A stretch of DNA of 64,000 nt from Cohnella luojiensis (GTDB lineage Bacteria > Bacillota > Bacilli > Paenibacillales > Paenibacillaceae). Under the pieces are notes generated by a model. That model did no database searches. It was given only the letters and a program-made list of their open reading frames with translations, and was not told where the DNA came from. Position numbers and translations under genes: made by a program. Positions 36,187 to 45,251 of this stretch are shown piece after piece. Position 1 is the first letter of the stretch. The number at the start of each line of letters is the position of its first letter. Location of the stretch: assembly GCF_004564235.1 (NCBI RefSeq), contig NZ_SOMN01000006.1:103352-167351 (forward strand). The letters are read 5' to 3'.

Positions 36187-37194
36187 TTGTTCGAGCATCA
36201 TCAAACCTATCAAAGAATGTATAGGGAAAGCGAGTTAACGCTTGGTCTTCACATCCCTCTAGAAAACTATCAAACGGAAACACCGACTATGGCTTACCAA
36301 ATTGAGCTTGCTCGGGCTGCTGAAACCTATGGATTCACTACACTTTGGCTCCGGGACGTTATCTTGGAAGATCCTCATTTTGCGGACCCCGCCGTCGGTC
36401 AAATTTATGATATTTTGATATACGCTACGCATTTGCTCAGTCAGACAAATAGAATCGCAATTGGAACATCGGCCCTTGTACTTCCTCTTCGTCATCCGCT
36501 TAGACTCGCGAAAGAAGTAGCTACCATCGAAGCCCTCTTTCCCGAAAGGCTCATCATGGGTATCTCTTCCGGAGACAGACAAGCTGACTTTAGAGGACTT
36601 GGAGTGGACCACCCGAGCCGCGGCATTCAGTTCCGCGAAGCGTTATCCTATCTGGAAAAGGTGCTGTATGAGCATTACCCTACGGTCGACTCCGGATATG
36701 GTCATATCCATCAAGCGACACTCGTTCCGAAATTGAAGCAAAGAATTCCAACAATGGTAACCGGATTTGCGCAGCAAGATCTCGATTGGCTCGGACGGAA
36801 CGGTGACGGATGGATGTATTACCCACAAGCACCGATCCGACAATTAGAAGCCATAAACGCATGGCGAGAGTCGGCTGCTCTGCAAAACCATGCTGCGTTT
36901 CGTCCATTCTCGATGCCCATGCATCTCGATTTAGCGGAAGATCCGGATGAAGAAGCAACACCGATTCGGCTTGGTTTTCGAGTCGGACGCAATGGATTGT
37001 TAGAATTACTCAAAATATACCAAAATATTGGCGTTAATCATCTATTCTTTGCATTATTCGATACCCCTCGTCCAGCAAATGAGGTCATACAAGAACTAGG
37101 AGAATACGTGTTGCCTCACTTTCCACCTCATCGTCCGATCCTGAATCCATCGAAAAAAAACCCGGGCACAGCGGCGCCGGGTGCAAACAATTAA
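36187..37194 (+). CDS. Luciferase-like (LLM class) flavin oxidoreductase
   Basis: 335 residues, F420/FMN-dependent monooxygenase fold. Features: TPTMAYQIELARAAETYGF, TTLWLRDVILEDPHF, TNRIAIGTSALVLPLRHP and RLIMGISSGDRQADF. Start is TTG at 36187 with AAGGGGGA seven bases before. It follows the MFS gene by 17 bp, so HxlR, exporter and oxidoreductase form one response unit. The C-terminal tail (NPGTAAPGANN) is encoded by the terminator hairpin of the opposing operon, so it is unlikely to be functional. Confidence 0.9.
   Translation: MFEHHQTYQRMYRESELTLGLHIPLENYQTETPTMAYQIELARAAETYGFTTLWLRDVILEDPHFADPAVGQIYDILIYATHLLSQTNRIAIGTSALVLPLRHPLRLAKEVATIEALFPERLIMGISSGDRQADFRGLGVDHPSRGIQFREALSYLEKVLYEHYPTVDSGYGHIHQATLVPKLKQRIPTMVTGFAQQDLDWLGRNGDGWMYYPQAPIRQLEAINAWRESAALQNHAAFRPFSMPMHLDLAEDPDEEATPIRLGFRVGRNGLLELLKIYQNIGVNHLFFALFDTPRPANEVIQELGEYVLPHFPPHRPILNPSKKNPGTAAPGANN
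37153..37181 (-). terminator. Terminator of the SGNH/GH42 operon inside the LLM gene 3' end
   Basis: Minus strand CCCGG and CCGGG arms (37161-37181) with a GCGCCGCTGTGC-type loop, followed by eight T (37160-37153). It serves the minus-strand operon but lies within the last codons of the convergent oxidoreductase gene. Confidence 0.8.
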
Positions 37195-37211
37195 TAGGCT
37201 TATTGATGATT

Positions 37212-37868
37212 TCAGCGAATGGCCAAAGGGCTGTTCTGAACGACGGACAACCATTCGCGGGCAATGAGTTCATGGCCGGCCGCCGTAGGATGAACGCCAT
37301 CCCATAGCCAATAGGCGGCACCGGTGCTGGACGCTGCCTTATCAAACGCCGCCTGCAAGGGAACGAAAACCGCATCGTATTCCTTGGCAAGCTGTAGTAC
37401 GATCCGGTTGTATTCATCCATATGCTTGCGCCATTTGTCCCAGTTTTCCTCCGTCGCACCGGTTTTCAGGATAAACGGCTCGCAGAAGACCAATCCGGCA
37501 TGAGGCAACACTTCCTTCGTTTCCGCGAGCAGATGCCGATACGCTCTTTCGAACCTGTCGGTAACTCCGCCGGGGTGACCCGACATGATCCGCCATGCGT
37601 CGTTTACGCCGATCAAGATGCTGATTAGATCCGGATTCAAGCTGATCGCATCCTCGTTCCAACGGGCGTATAAATCCGAAACCCGATTTCCGCTGATGCC
37701 TCTGTTGATAAAACGCGGCCGATCTTGGGCCAATTCACAACCGAGCCGCCCTGCAAGGATAAAGACATAGCCGTGCCCTAAAATATGGTTGGGGTCTTCG
37801 TTGCGGTCCCAGTTGCCATCGGTAATGGAGTCGCCTTGAAAAAGGATTGTTTTAGGGTTTTGTTTCAT
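37212..37868 (-). CDS. SGNH/GDSL hydrolase
   Basis: 218 residues. Block I GDSITDG supplies the catalytic Ser; NRGISGNR gives the Gly block, ILIGVNDAW the Asn block, and DGVHPTAAGH the Asp-His pair. No signal peptide. Members deacetylate sugars or cleave esters. It lies 52 bp after the GH42 gene on the same strand and may remove acetyl groups from the same glycan. AAAGGAAG precedes the start. Confidence 0.92.
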   Translation of the reverse strand: MKQNPKTILFQGDSITDGNWDRNEDPNHILGHGYVFILAGRLGCELAQDRPRFINRGISGNRVSDLYARWNEDAISLNPDLISILIGVNDAWRIMSGHPGGVTDRFERAYRHLLAETKEVLPHAGLVFCEPFILKTGATEENWDKWRKHMDEYNRIVLQLAKEYDAVFVPLQAAFDKAASSTGAAYWLWDGVHPTAAGHELIAREWLSVVQNSPLAIR

Positions 37869-37920
37869 GACAGCTTCCTTTCGTTGTATTAGTCTATCTG
37901 TTATGATACCGCGTCACCGA

Positions 37921-39987
37921 TTACCGTTTCAAGATGGATAACCCATTAACAGGTAAAACAATTGGGCCTGTGACCGATTCGCCTGTTTCAAGGCTGATAT
38001 AATGGCGTGTATCCAAGGAGATAACTTGCTCAGTATTGCTAAAATTCTGAATGAAAACGAAGTCGCTCTCACCGTCCGTACGAATCTGTGCGTTTACTCC
38101 TTGTGGAAGCTCAACACCTAACGCAGGTTGTATACCCGCTTCTTTTGAAATCGAAGCATATAACCCAATGTAGAAGTCGGAGTCCTTGACTCGAGTAGCC
38201 AAATAATAGGCTCTGCCCTCACCCAGCTTATTTCTTGTCAGCGCAGAACGCCCCGCGTAGAAATCGCTGCGATAATCGGCTAACGATTCCGCGCCTTCTA
38301 GGTGAATAAGCTCGGCGATTTGATGTGCGTCATAATCTCCGGTTAATCCCAATGCATTATCGGGGCGGAGAACGACACCATTCAGATCCCGATCGTGCAA
38401 GCCTTCCGTTTCCTCAGACCATATCCCTAACGTTGCACGCAGCGGCCCAGGAAATCCCCCTAGGTGGCAAAGATCCGTCTCGTTCACAATCCCCGACCAG
38501 TAGGTGGAGACGAACGTCCCGCCTTTCTCGACAAATTGTTGAATCCGAGCACCATTCTCTTCGCTAACGAGGTATAGCATCGGTGCTACGACTAGCTTGT
38601 AGCGAGACAGATCATCCTCCGTTCCCACTACATCTACCGGAATTCCCAGCTCCCAGAAGGCACGATAATGCTGCAGCACGGTTTCCTCATACCGGAGTCC
38701 CGAATTCCTTATCCCCTGAGCATCCTTAACGGCCCATCTGTTATCCCAATCAAACAGGATTGCGACTTCCGCGGGAGTTATGGAACCGACAACTTCCGTA
38801 AGGCCTGCAAGTATCTCTCCGACCTCCGCCACATCGCGGAATACACGGGTATGTTCATGTCCGCTATGATCGATTACCGCGCCATGAAACTTCTCGCTTG
38901 AGCCTCTGCTCTTGCGCCATTGGAAATACTGCACGGAGTCCGCCCCATGCGCGACAGCTTGAAGAGAGGACAGCTTGTGCATTCCGGGTCTCTTTAATTT
39001 GCTAACGGATTGCCAATTGGTTAGGGATGGCGTGCTCTCCATTAACAAAAACGGCTTGTTCTTAAGAGAACGCATCAGATCATAATGCATCGCCGTCCAC
39101 GCTGCCAATCTGGAATCATCGCCCTCCTCGGTATAGTGCCATTCGGGGTAAGCATCCCAAGAGATTACATCGAGCTCCTTCGCTAGCTTACGATAATCGA
39201 TCCCCTCGGTCATATGCATGTTCGTTGTTATCGGTATTTCAGTATTGTAAGCACGAACAATGTTGATTTCATGCTTGCAGAAGTCGATCGTTTGGTCGCT
39301 TACGAACCGTCTCCAATCCAGATTCAGCCCATGCACCTGCGTTTCTCCATGTATAGCCGGCGACTCGACCTGTTCCCAGTCTGTATACGTATGGCTCCAG
39401 AAAGTCGTCCACCAAGCATGGTTCAAGCTGTCGAGACTTCCATACTTGCTTCTCAACCAGCTTCGGAAGGCTTGCTGGCAATACTCACAGTGGCATTCGC
39501 CGCCGAATTCATTCGAAATATGCCAACCGATAACGGCTGGATGATTCGCATATCGGAGTGCTATCTCTCTATTAATGATTGCGACCTTGTCTCTGTAGAT
39601 AGGCGAAGAAAAACAATGATTGTGGCGGAGTCCATGCAGATTGCGAACCCGATTGGAGCCAACCCTTAACACTTCGGGATACTTGGCGGAGAGCCATGCC
39701 GGACGTGCGCCGCTCGGAGTCGCCATAAATACGGATATGCCATTCTGGGCCAAGGTCTCTAGAAGCCGGTCCATCCATTCAAAGGTGAATTGCCCTTCCT
39801 CCGGCTCAAGCTTTACCCAAGAAAAGATGCCGACGGACATGACGTTGCAGTTGGCCAGCTTCATAAGACGAATGTCTTCGCGCAGAATATCCGGATAATT
39901 ACTCCATTGTTCAGGATTATAGTCGGCTCCATGAAGCATAACAGGCAGCTTCGAGCTTATTGGCGGAAATTTAGTTCCCCTATTCAT
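37921..39987 (-). CDS. GH42 beta-galactosidase
   Basis: About 688 residues from the ATG at 39987, which overlaps the stop of the binding-protein gene; the frame extends upstream but into that gene. GH42 signatures: ADYNPEQW near the N-terminus, acid/base Glu in WHISNEFGGECHCEYC (about residue 160), and nucleophile Glu in PFLLMESTPS (about 317). Cys residues in HNHCFSSP and CHCEYC form the structural zinc site. No signal peptide, so it is intracellular and hydrolyses imported beta-galactosides. It is the last sugar enzyme of the second uptake operon. Confidence 0.93.
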   Translation of the reverse strand: MNRGTKFPPISSKLPVMLHGADYNPEQWSNYPDILREDIRLMKLANCNVMSVGIFSWVKLEPEEGQFTFEWMDRLLETLAQNGISVFMATPSGARPAWLSAKYPEVLRVGSNRVRNLHGLRHNHCFSSPIYRDKVAIINREIALRYANHPAVIGWHISNEFGGECHCEYCQQAFRSWLRSKYGSLDSLNHAWWTTFWSHTYTDWEQVESPAIHGETQVHGLNLDWRRFVSDQTIDFCKHEINIVRAYNTEIPITTNMHMTEGIDYRKLAKELDVISWDAYPEWHYTEEGDDSRLAAWTAMHYDLMRSLKNKPFLLMESTPSLTNWQSVSKLKRPGMHKLSSLQAVAHGADSVQYFQWRKSRGSSEKFHGAVIDHSGHEHTRVFRDVAEVGEILAGLTEVVGSITPAEVAILFDWDNRWAVKDAQGIRNSGLRYEETVLQHYRAFWELGIPVDVVGTEDDLSRYKLVVAPMLYLVSEENGARIQQFVEKGGTFVSTYWSGIVNETDLCHLGGFPGPLRATLGIWSEETEGLHDRDLNGVVLRPDNALGLTGDYDAHQIAELIHLEGAESLADYRSDFYAGRSALTRNKLGEGRAYYLATRVKDSDFYIGLYASISKEAGIQPALGVELPQGVNAQIRTDGESDFVFIQNFSNTEQVISLDTRHYISLETGESVTGPIVLPVNGLSILKR

Positions 39988-41554
39988 TGTTTTGTGCAAG
40001 GAAAGCGTCGATTTGGCTCTGCATTTCCTGTTGAATTTTATCAATCCCAGCTGCCTTCATCTGTTTATTCAGATCCTCTAATCCTTTATCGACGTCTTTG
40101 ATCACGCCGTATTCAAGGGGAATCGCATAACGAAGCATAACATTACCAACATTAGCAACCTCGGCCTTCACCTTCGTGTTATTGAATACGAAGGTTTCAA
40201 GCGGATAATGATACACGTTCGCATCCCAACCCTTCTGCATATCCGTTGCTTCCTGAGGGAAGGACTCATTGTCACGGTTTAGAGGAGAGTTAAAGCTCCA
40301 ATTAGAGAATCCGGTATAATTATTGCTCGCGTCTGTTGCTTGGAATTTATTGTCGCCAACAGGCACGTAATGTACGCCTTCAATACCATTCATGATAAGA
40401 TCATGCAATTCTTTATCATTCTGCATGAGGTCGATGAACATCAAGGCCCGTTCCGGGTTTTTGGATGTTGCATGAACCGATGTTCCGTTTTGCGTAGAAA
40501 TGGCCGTCGACTTCTTGCTATTCGGAGTGACATCCGCCAGTGCTACTTCAAATGGTGAATTTTCCTTACGCATTAAAGCCATTAGTGCGCCTAGGGTCCC
40601 CATGTTATGTGATATGGATGCCGTCTTACCTTCTTTGAAGTCCAGTTGATGATCATTCTTGCTATTCAGTACGTTCTTAGACCATGCATTGTTATCCGCG
40701 AGGTCCTTATAATAAAGAAGCAGCTCTTTGAATTCCGGTGTTTCGTATACGTTAAAAATTTGTCCTTTTTCATCCGTTAGCTTGAAGCCTAGCGGAAGAT
40801 CGAAATCCAGCATGTTCCAGTCTCTCTGTTGCTTGAGCAATACACGATCTAGGTTGTGTAATTTCCAATCTCCCGTTTCAGGAGTGAAAGGGATAACTCC
40901 CTTCTCGTTTGCGGCAACTGCTTTCAAATAGTTAGTATAAGCTTCTGGACTATCGATAACAGGAAGATTATATTTCTTACGCAAATCTTCACGGTAAAGA
41001 ATCAGCTTTTCAATGGATTCCCCTCTATTCTGAGGGACCATATATAACTTTCCATTTACTTTTGCTTGATCCCAACTAACTTTAGGCATTTCTTTCCAAG
41101 TTGTTGGCATATATTTAGCGAGCATATCTTCGGTTAATTCCAGAAATCCGCCTTTTAACGCTTGATCGCCATATCCAGCCCAGTTCGCGGAATAAATAAG
41201 ATCAAAATCTTCATTCGCCGCTAACTTCAATGGATACTTTTGCGCCCAATCGGACCAATCCAGGAATTCGCCCTCGATCGTTGCATTGATTTTTTCTTTA
41301 AGCTTCTTGTTAAGCTCAGTGAAAACCGCATCATAGTCCACCGGTTTAGGCCCTACGAAAATCATCTTCAGCTTAACTTCTTCGGAGGTATTCAATGCAC
41401 CGTCCGTTGCAGCGGACTGCGATTCACTTGCTGGCCCAGTTTCCGCAGCTGGCTGTGTGCTTTCCGATGCGTTGTTGTTGCCTCCGCATGCACTTAGAAT
41501 CATGACCAATGTGAGAACGATTGACAACAAAATCAATTTGCTCTTTTTTTGCAT
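39980..41554 (-). CDS. Oligosaccharide-binding lipoprotein (LplA-like)
   Basis: 524 residues from the ATG at 41554 with TTAGGGGGAAAT upstream; a 21-residue extension to 41617 overlaps the permease gene. The lipoprotein signal ends ILSAC with lipidated Cys23, followed by an Asn/Ser/Glu-rich linker. The mature part (EEVKLKMIFVGPKPVDYDAV) resembles the large LplA/YtcQ-type binding proteins of Bacillus and Paenibacillus. It delivers sugar to the two permeases upstream. Confidence 0.92.
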   Translation of the reverse strand: MQKKSKLILLSIVLTLVMILSACGGNNNASESTQPAAETGPASESQSAATDGALNTSEEVKLKMIFVGPKPVDYDAVFTELNKKLKEKINATIEGEFLDWSDWAQKYPLKLAANEDFDLIYSANWAGYGDQALKGGFLELTEDMLAKYMPTTWKEMPKVSWDQAKVNGKLYMVPQNRGESIEKLILYREDLRKKYNLPVIDSPEAYTNYLKAVAANEKGVIPFTPETGDWKLHNLDRVLLKQQRDWNMLDFDLPLGFKLTDEKGQIFNVYETPEFKELLLYYKDLADNNAWSKNVLNSKNDHQLDFKEGKTASISHNMGTLGALMALMRKENSPFEVALADVTPNSKKSTAISTQNGTSVHATSKNPERALMFIDLMQNDKELHDLIMNGIEGVHYVPVGDNKFQATDASNNYTGFSNWSFNSPLNRDNESFPQEATDMQKGWDANVYHYPLETFVFNNTKVKAEVANVGNVMLRYAIPLEYGVIKDVDKGLEDLNKQMKAAGIDKIQQEMQSQIDAFLAQNNE

Positions 41555-41613
41555 TTGGTATTTCCCCCTAATGAGTATATTCAAATTTATTGATAAACCA
41601 AGTTTCCTTGGAA

Positions 41614-42546
41614 TCATCCTTTTACCGCGCCAATCGTTAAACCCTGTACGAAGTACTTCTGAATGAATGGGTAAGCAATCAGAATCGGTCCGCTTGCCAC
41701 GATGGTCATCGCCATTTTTAACCCCTCTGATGGAAGAGGCGTCGTAGCAACCGCCCCTGATCCCGCCATGGCCTTTCTTATACCATCCAAATTACCGAGC
41801 ATTTTATATAAGTAATATTGCAGCGGCATCAAATTCTCGCTGGATACGAACAGCAGCGCATTATACCAATCATTCCAGTACCCCAGTGCGAGAAACAATC
41901 CGATAGTGGCTAACGCCGGCTTAGCAAGGGGAAGAATAAGACGCATGAAGATCAGGAAATCGCCTGCACCATCTATTTTCGCCGATTCTACAATCGCTTC
42001 CGGAATATTGCTCATGAATGATTTCATGACGATGATGTAGAAGACGTTAAGCAGTAAAGGAATGATTAATGCCAGCGGGGTATCTTTCAGGTGGAGATAG
42101 TTAACCATCATTAGATACCAAGGGACAAGCCCGCCGCTGAACAGAGTCGTAAAGAAAAAGAAGAAGGAAAATTGATTTCGCCATTTAAAGTCTCTTCTAG
42201 AAAGGCAATAAGCGGTCATCGCTGTAAGGAATAAGCCGACTAGCGTACCCGCTAAAGTCACGAGAATTGTCACCGTATAGGCTTGTATCAACTGGTCGGG
42301 GTACTTAAACAGGATCTTATAAGCTTCCGTAGAGAATTCTGACGGGAAAAACTTATACCCTTCCAATACAATTCTGCTTTCTTCGGTTAGCGAAGAAGAT
42401 ATGATCAGAATAAAGGGAACTATACATAGGATAGACAGCAAAGCTATTGAAACATAACCAATAGCTGCGAATATTAGACGGTCCATTTGTTTCATACCCG
42501 CAGATTTGACAACTTTTTTATCGAAGCTAATTTCAGCTGCACTCAT
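41614..42546 (-). CDS. ABC sugar permease, LplC/YtcP type
   Basis: 310 residues, six hydrophobic segments. The EAA loop is AIVESAKIDGAGDFLIFMRL followed by ILPLAKP, and the C-terminal FIQKYFVQGLTIGAVKG is standard. GGAGGTGATTAC precedes the start. It is 14 bp after the partner permease. Confidence 0.93.
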   Translation of the reverse strand: MSAAEISFDKKVVKSAGMKQMDRLIFAAIGYVSIALLSILCIVPFILIISSSLTEESRIVLEGYKFFPSEFSTEAYKILFKYPDQLIQAYTVTILVTLAGTLVGLFLTAMTAYCLSRRDFKWRNQFSFFFFFTTLFSGGLVPWYLMMVNYLHLKDTPLALIIPLLLNVFYIIVMKSFMSNIPEAIVESAKIDGAGDFLIFMRLILPLAKPALATIGLFLALGYWNDWYNALLFVSSENLMPLQYYLYKMLGNLDGIRKAMAGSGAVATTPLPSEGLKMAMTIVASGPILIAYPFIQKYFVQGLTIGAVKG

Positions 42547-42560
42547 GTAATCACCTCCAT

Positions 42561-43481
42561 TTAGAATAAGGCACGGTCTTTGTCATGCTTGCGAACGGCA
42601 TAGTTTACAAGCATAATTGTCGCAAATCCAAGAACGGATTGATAAACGCCTGCTGCAGCCGACATTCCGATATCATTCGACGTAATGAGCGATCTGAATA
42701 CGAAGGTGTCGATGACATCCGTAGCAGAGAATAATATCCCGTTATTACCTATCATGTTATAGAACATTCCGAAATCTCCACGGAAAATGTTTCCTACTGC
42801 TAACAATGTCAGAATAATAACCGTCGGATACAGGTTTGGAATGGTCACCTTCATAATTCGCTGAAAAATATTGGCGCCGTCAATTTCAGCTGCTTCATAC
42901 ATTTCGGTGTCAATGCTTGTAATAGCGGCCAAGTACATTACGGTTCCGTATCCCAGACCTTTCCATGCTGACACGATGACTAAGATATATGGCCAGTATG
43001 CAGGCGTGTTGTAAATGTCGATGGGTTCCATGCCAAATCCTTTGAGGATTACATTCACCGTTCCGATATCATAATTCAATAAATTATAGGCGATAGCTCC
43101 AACTACGACCCACGAAATGAAATAGGGGAGAAACAAGACCGATTGGGTTATTTTCCTAAACCATTTGCCTCCGACCTCGAAAAGCAGAATCGCGGCAAAA
43201 ATTTGAAGTAAATTATTGATAACGATAAATGCAATATTATAAAGCGCGGTATTCCTTGTGACTCTCCATGCATCCCCTGATTCAAAGAAAAAGCGAATGT
43301 TGTCCAGCCCGTTCCACGGACTTCCGAATACGCCGCCCGCGTAATTGTACTGTTTAAAAGCAAGGATGATCCCTACCATTGGAACATAAGCGAATAGGAG
43401 AAAAAAGAGTACTGCCGGTGCTAGCATCAGCAATATAGCTCTATATTTAACTACATCATTCCAAAATCCGTGTCGATTCAT
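42561..43481 (-). CDS. ABC sugar permease, LplB/YteP type
   Basis: 306 residues, six hydrophobic segments. N-terminal helix ILLMLAPAVLFFLLFAYVPM followed by VGIILAFKQYNYAGGVFGSP, a segment specific to the LplB/YteP group, and an EAA loop MYEAAEIDGANIFQRIMKVT. First gene of the transporter operon, with a possible promoter 30-60 bp upstream. Confidence 0.93.
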   Translation of the reverse strand: MNRHGFWNDVVKYRAILLMLAPAVLFFLLFAYVPMVGIILAFKQYNYAGGVFGSPWNGLDNIRFFFESGDAWRVTRNTALYNIAFIVINNLLQIFAAILLFEVGGKWFRKITQSVLFLPYFISWVVVGAIAYNLLNYDIGTVNVILKGFGMEPIDIYNTPAYWPYILVIVSAWKGLGYGTVMYLAAITSIDTEMYEAAEIDGANIFQRIMKVTIPNLYPTVIILTLLAVGNIFRGDFGMFYNMIGNNGILFSATDVIDTFVFRSLITSNDIGMSAAAGVYQSVLGFATIMLVNYAVRKHDKDRALF

Positions 43482-43512
43482 TCTGCATCCCTCTCTTATC
43501 TCTGTTAGCTAT

Positions 43513-43541
43513 ATTATAAAAATTAGAGGTTAGCGATTTAA
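43513..43541 (-). promoter_or_regulatory. Probable promoter of the second sugar-transporter operon
   Basis: Minus strand TATAAT (43513-43518) with a weak -35 TTAAAT (43536-43541) at 17-bp spacing, 32 bp before the permease ATG. The poor -35 suits activation by the adjacent YesN-type regulator. Confidence 0.45.
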
Positions 43542-43647
43542 TTAAGTGAAACAACTAAAACTAATACTAATTCAACGATACGGTTAAAAATCGACACAAA
43601 AATAGCCCAAAGTCTACCTTCGACCTGAGCCACATGGTTCATCATTC

Positions 43648-45222
43648 CTATATTTTATGCTTCTTTCGATACTCTCCAGGGGACATTCCCATGGCTTGCT
43701 TAAACTGTCTGTTGAAATAAATAATGTTCTTATATCCGACTTGTTCGGCAATTTCATAGACTTTCTTGGTGGGATCCGCCAAAAGCCCGCATACGCGTTT
43801 CATGCGCAATTCATTTAGAAAATCACTAAACAAAGTATTCGTTTCGGCTTTGAAAAGGGAACCCAGATAATTAGGAGTAAAGTCGAAATGAGCAGCAACC
43901 TCGTTAAGCGTTATTTTCTGATCCAATCTTTTCTCCACATACTGCGTGATTTCTTCGATCAGCTTTCGTTTTTGTCTTTGTTTTTTTAGATACAGCAGCT
44001 CGGATAACTCGAAAAACCTTCTTCTTAACCAAGAGAGAATGTCATGTACGGTTTCGAACTGAAATAGGACAAACGGTTGATGCGAGTCCCACTTTAGAAT
44101 TTCATATAAATGCTCATTCATCTGCTGCAAGTCGGCATGAAGCTTTGAAGTAATGCGAATGACGAGATCATAAATATCGTTTTTCTGAGTTAGCGGCTTG
44201 TCCCCATTAAACAGTTGAATCAAACAATCATCAATGGTCATAAGGTCATATTCCAGCATGGCTTGCAGCATTCGATTAACGCTTTCTTCGAGATTCGATG
44301 CCATCGTTTCTTTCGGCGACCATTCGGCAGCATCTTGTATCAACCTATTTTTACCAACAATCCATTTAATGCTTAAAGCGGCATGGGCTTGTTTGAAGGA
44401 GTCATGCAGCTTGTCTATTTCGTTTGTGTACATCCCCGTACCGATCGTAATGGAATTCGAAAATTGTTGGCTGAAAGCTCGAATCAGCTCCTCAAGCAAT
44501 CCCGTAAAATATTCTTCTTGAACCGTTGCTAGTAAAACGAAGTGAAAATCGTAGCTTGTCATGACGGTGCCTAAATGGTTCTCCAGAGTAAAATTACGGA
44601 TAAAATTCGTGACATTAGTCGTAAACAAACGCCGCTCTTCTTCGTTCATATTTTTGATCTTCCACGTTATATCGTCAATCTCTATTATTGCGACAGCTGA
44701 TCCGCCTCTTAATAATGGCGTTAAAAAGCCGTGTATGTGCAAATCGACCGGCCCCGGAGTTGCCTCATTAAACCAGCGGAGCAGCAGCTCCTCATTAATA
44801 AGCGACAAAGCTTCCGACAAGGAAATATCCTGTTTCCGTTCTTGCTCGATTTTTGTGCAGAGCTTGATAAGCATCTCGATCAGTTCACTGTCATCCACGG
44901 GTTTAAGCAAATAATCGCTGGCATTTAACTGAATCGCCTCTTTGGCATAGCTGAAATCTTGATGTCCGCTTATAAAGACGATATGGACATGAGGATTGAT
45001 TTCCTTCGCTTTTCGCGCAAATTCCATTCCTGACATAATAGGCATTCGAATATCCGAGAGAATGACATCAATACGCTTCTGCTCCATCATTTTCAAAGCC
45101 GCGAACCCGCTTGCCGCTGTCCCAACCTCAAGCAAGGTTAATTGATCATTGCTCGCCACGCGACGCCTTAACCATTCCAAATCAACAGCCTCGTCATCCA
45201 CCAATAGGATGTTAATGTTCAT
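43648..45222 (-). CDS. YesN-type response regulator with AraC HTH (second)
   Basis: 524 residues from the ATG at 45222, which follows GAGGTGCACAGAGGT. The receiver domain has phospho-site Asp57 (VILSDIRMP) and Lys in YLLKPVD. A long middle region precedes the double HTH (LNEVAAHFDFTPNYLGSLFK and YEIAEQVGYKNIIYFNRQFK) at the C-terminus. It pairs with the YesM-type kinase 29 bp upstream and presumably activates the LplBC-type transporter and GH42 genes downstream. Confidence 0.92.
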   Translation of the reverse strand: MNINILLVDDEAVDLEWLRRRVASNDQLTLLEVGTAASGFAALKMMEQKRIDVILSDIRMPIMSGMEFARKAKEINPHVHIVFISGHQDFSYAKEAIQLNASDYLLKPVDDSELIEMLIKLCTKIEQERKQDISLSEALSLINEELLLRWFNEATPGPVDLHIHGFLTPLLRGGSAVAIIEIDDITWKIKNMNEEERRLFTTNVTNFIRNFTLENHLGTVMTSYDFHFVLLATVQEEYFTGLLEELIRAFSQQFSNSITIGTGMYTNEIDKLHDSFKQAHAALSIKWIVGKNRLIQDAAEWSPKETMASNLEESVNRMLQAMLEYDLMTIDDCLIQLFNGDKPLTQKNDIYDLVIRITSKLHADLQQMNEHLYEILKWDSHQPFVLFQFETVHDILSWLRRRFFELSELLYLKKQRQKRKLIEEITQYVEKRLDQKITLNEVAAHFDFTPNYLGSLFKAETNTLFSDFLNELRMKRVCGLLADPTKKVYEIAEQVGYKNIIYFNRQFKQAMGMSPGEYRKKHKI

Positions 45223-45251
45223 ACCTCTGTGCACCTCATATGATGATATGA

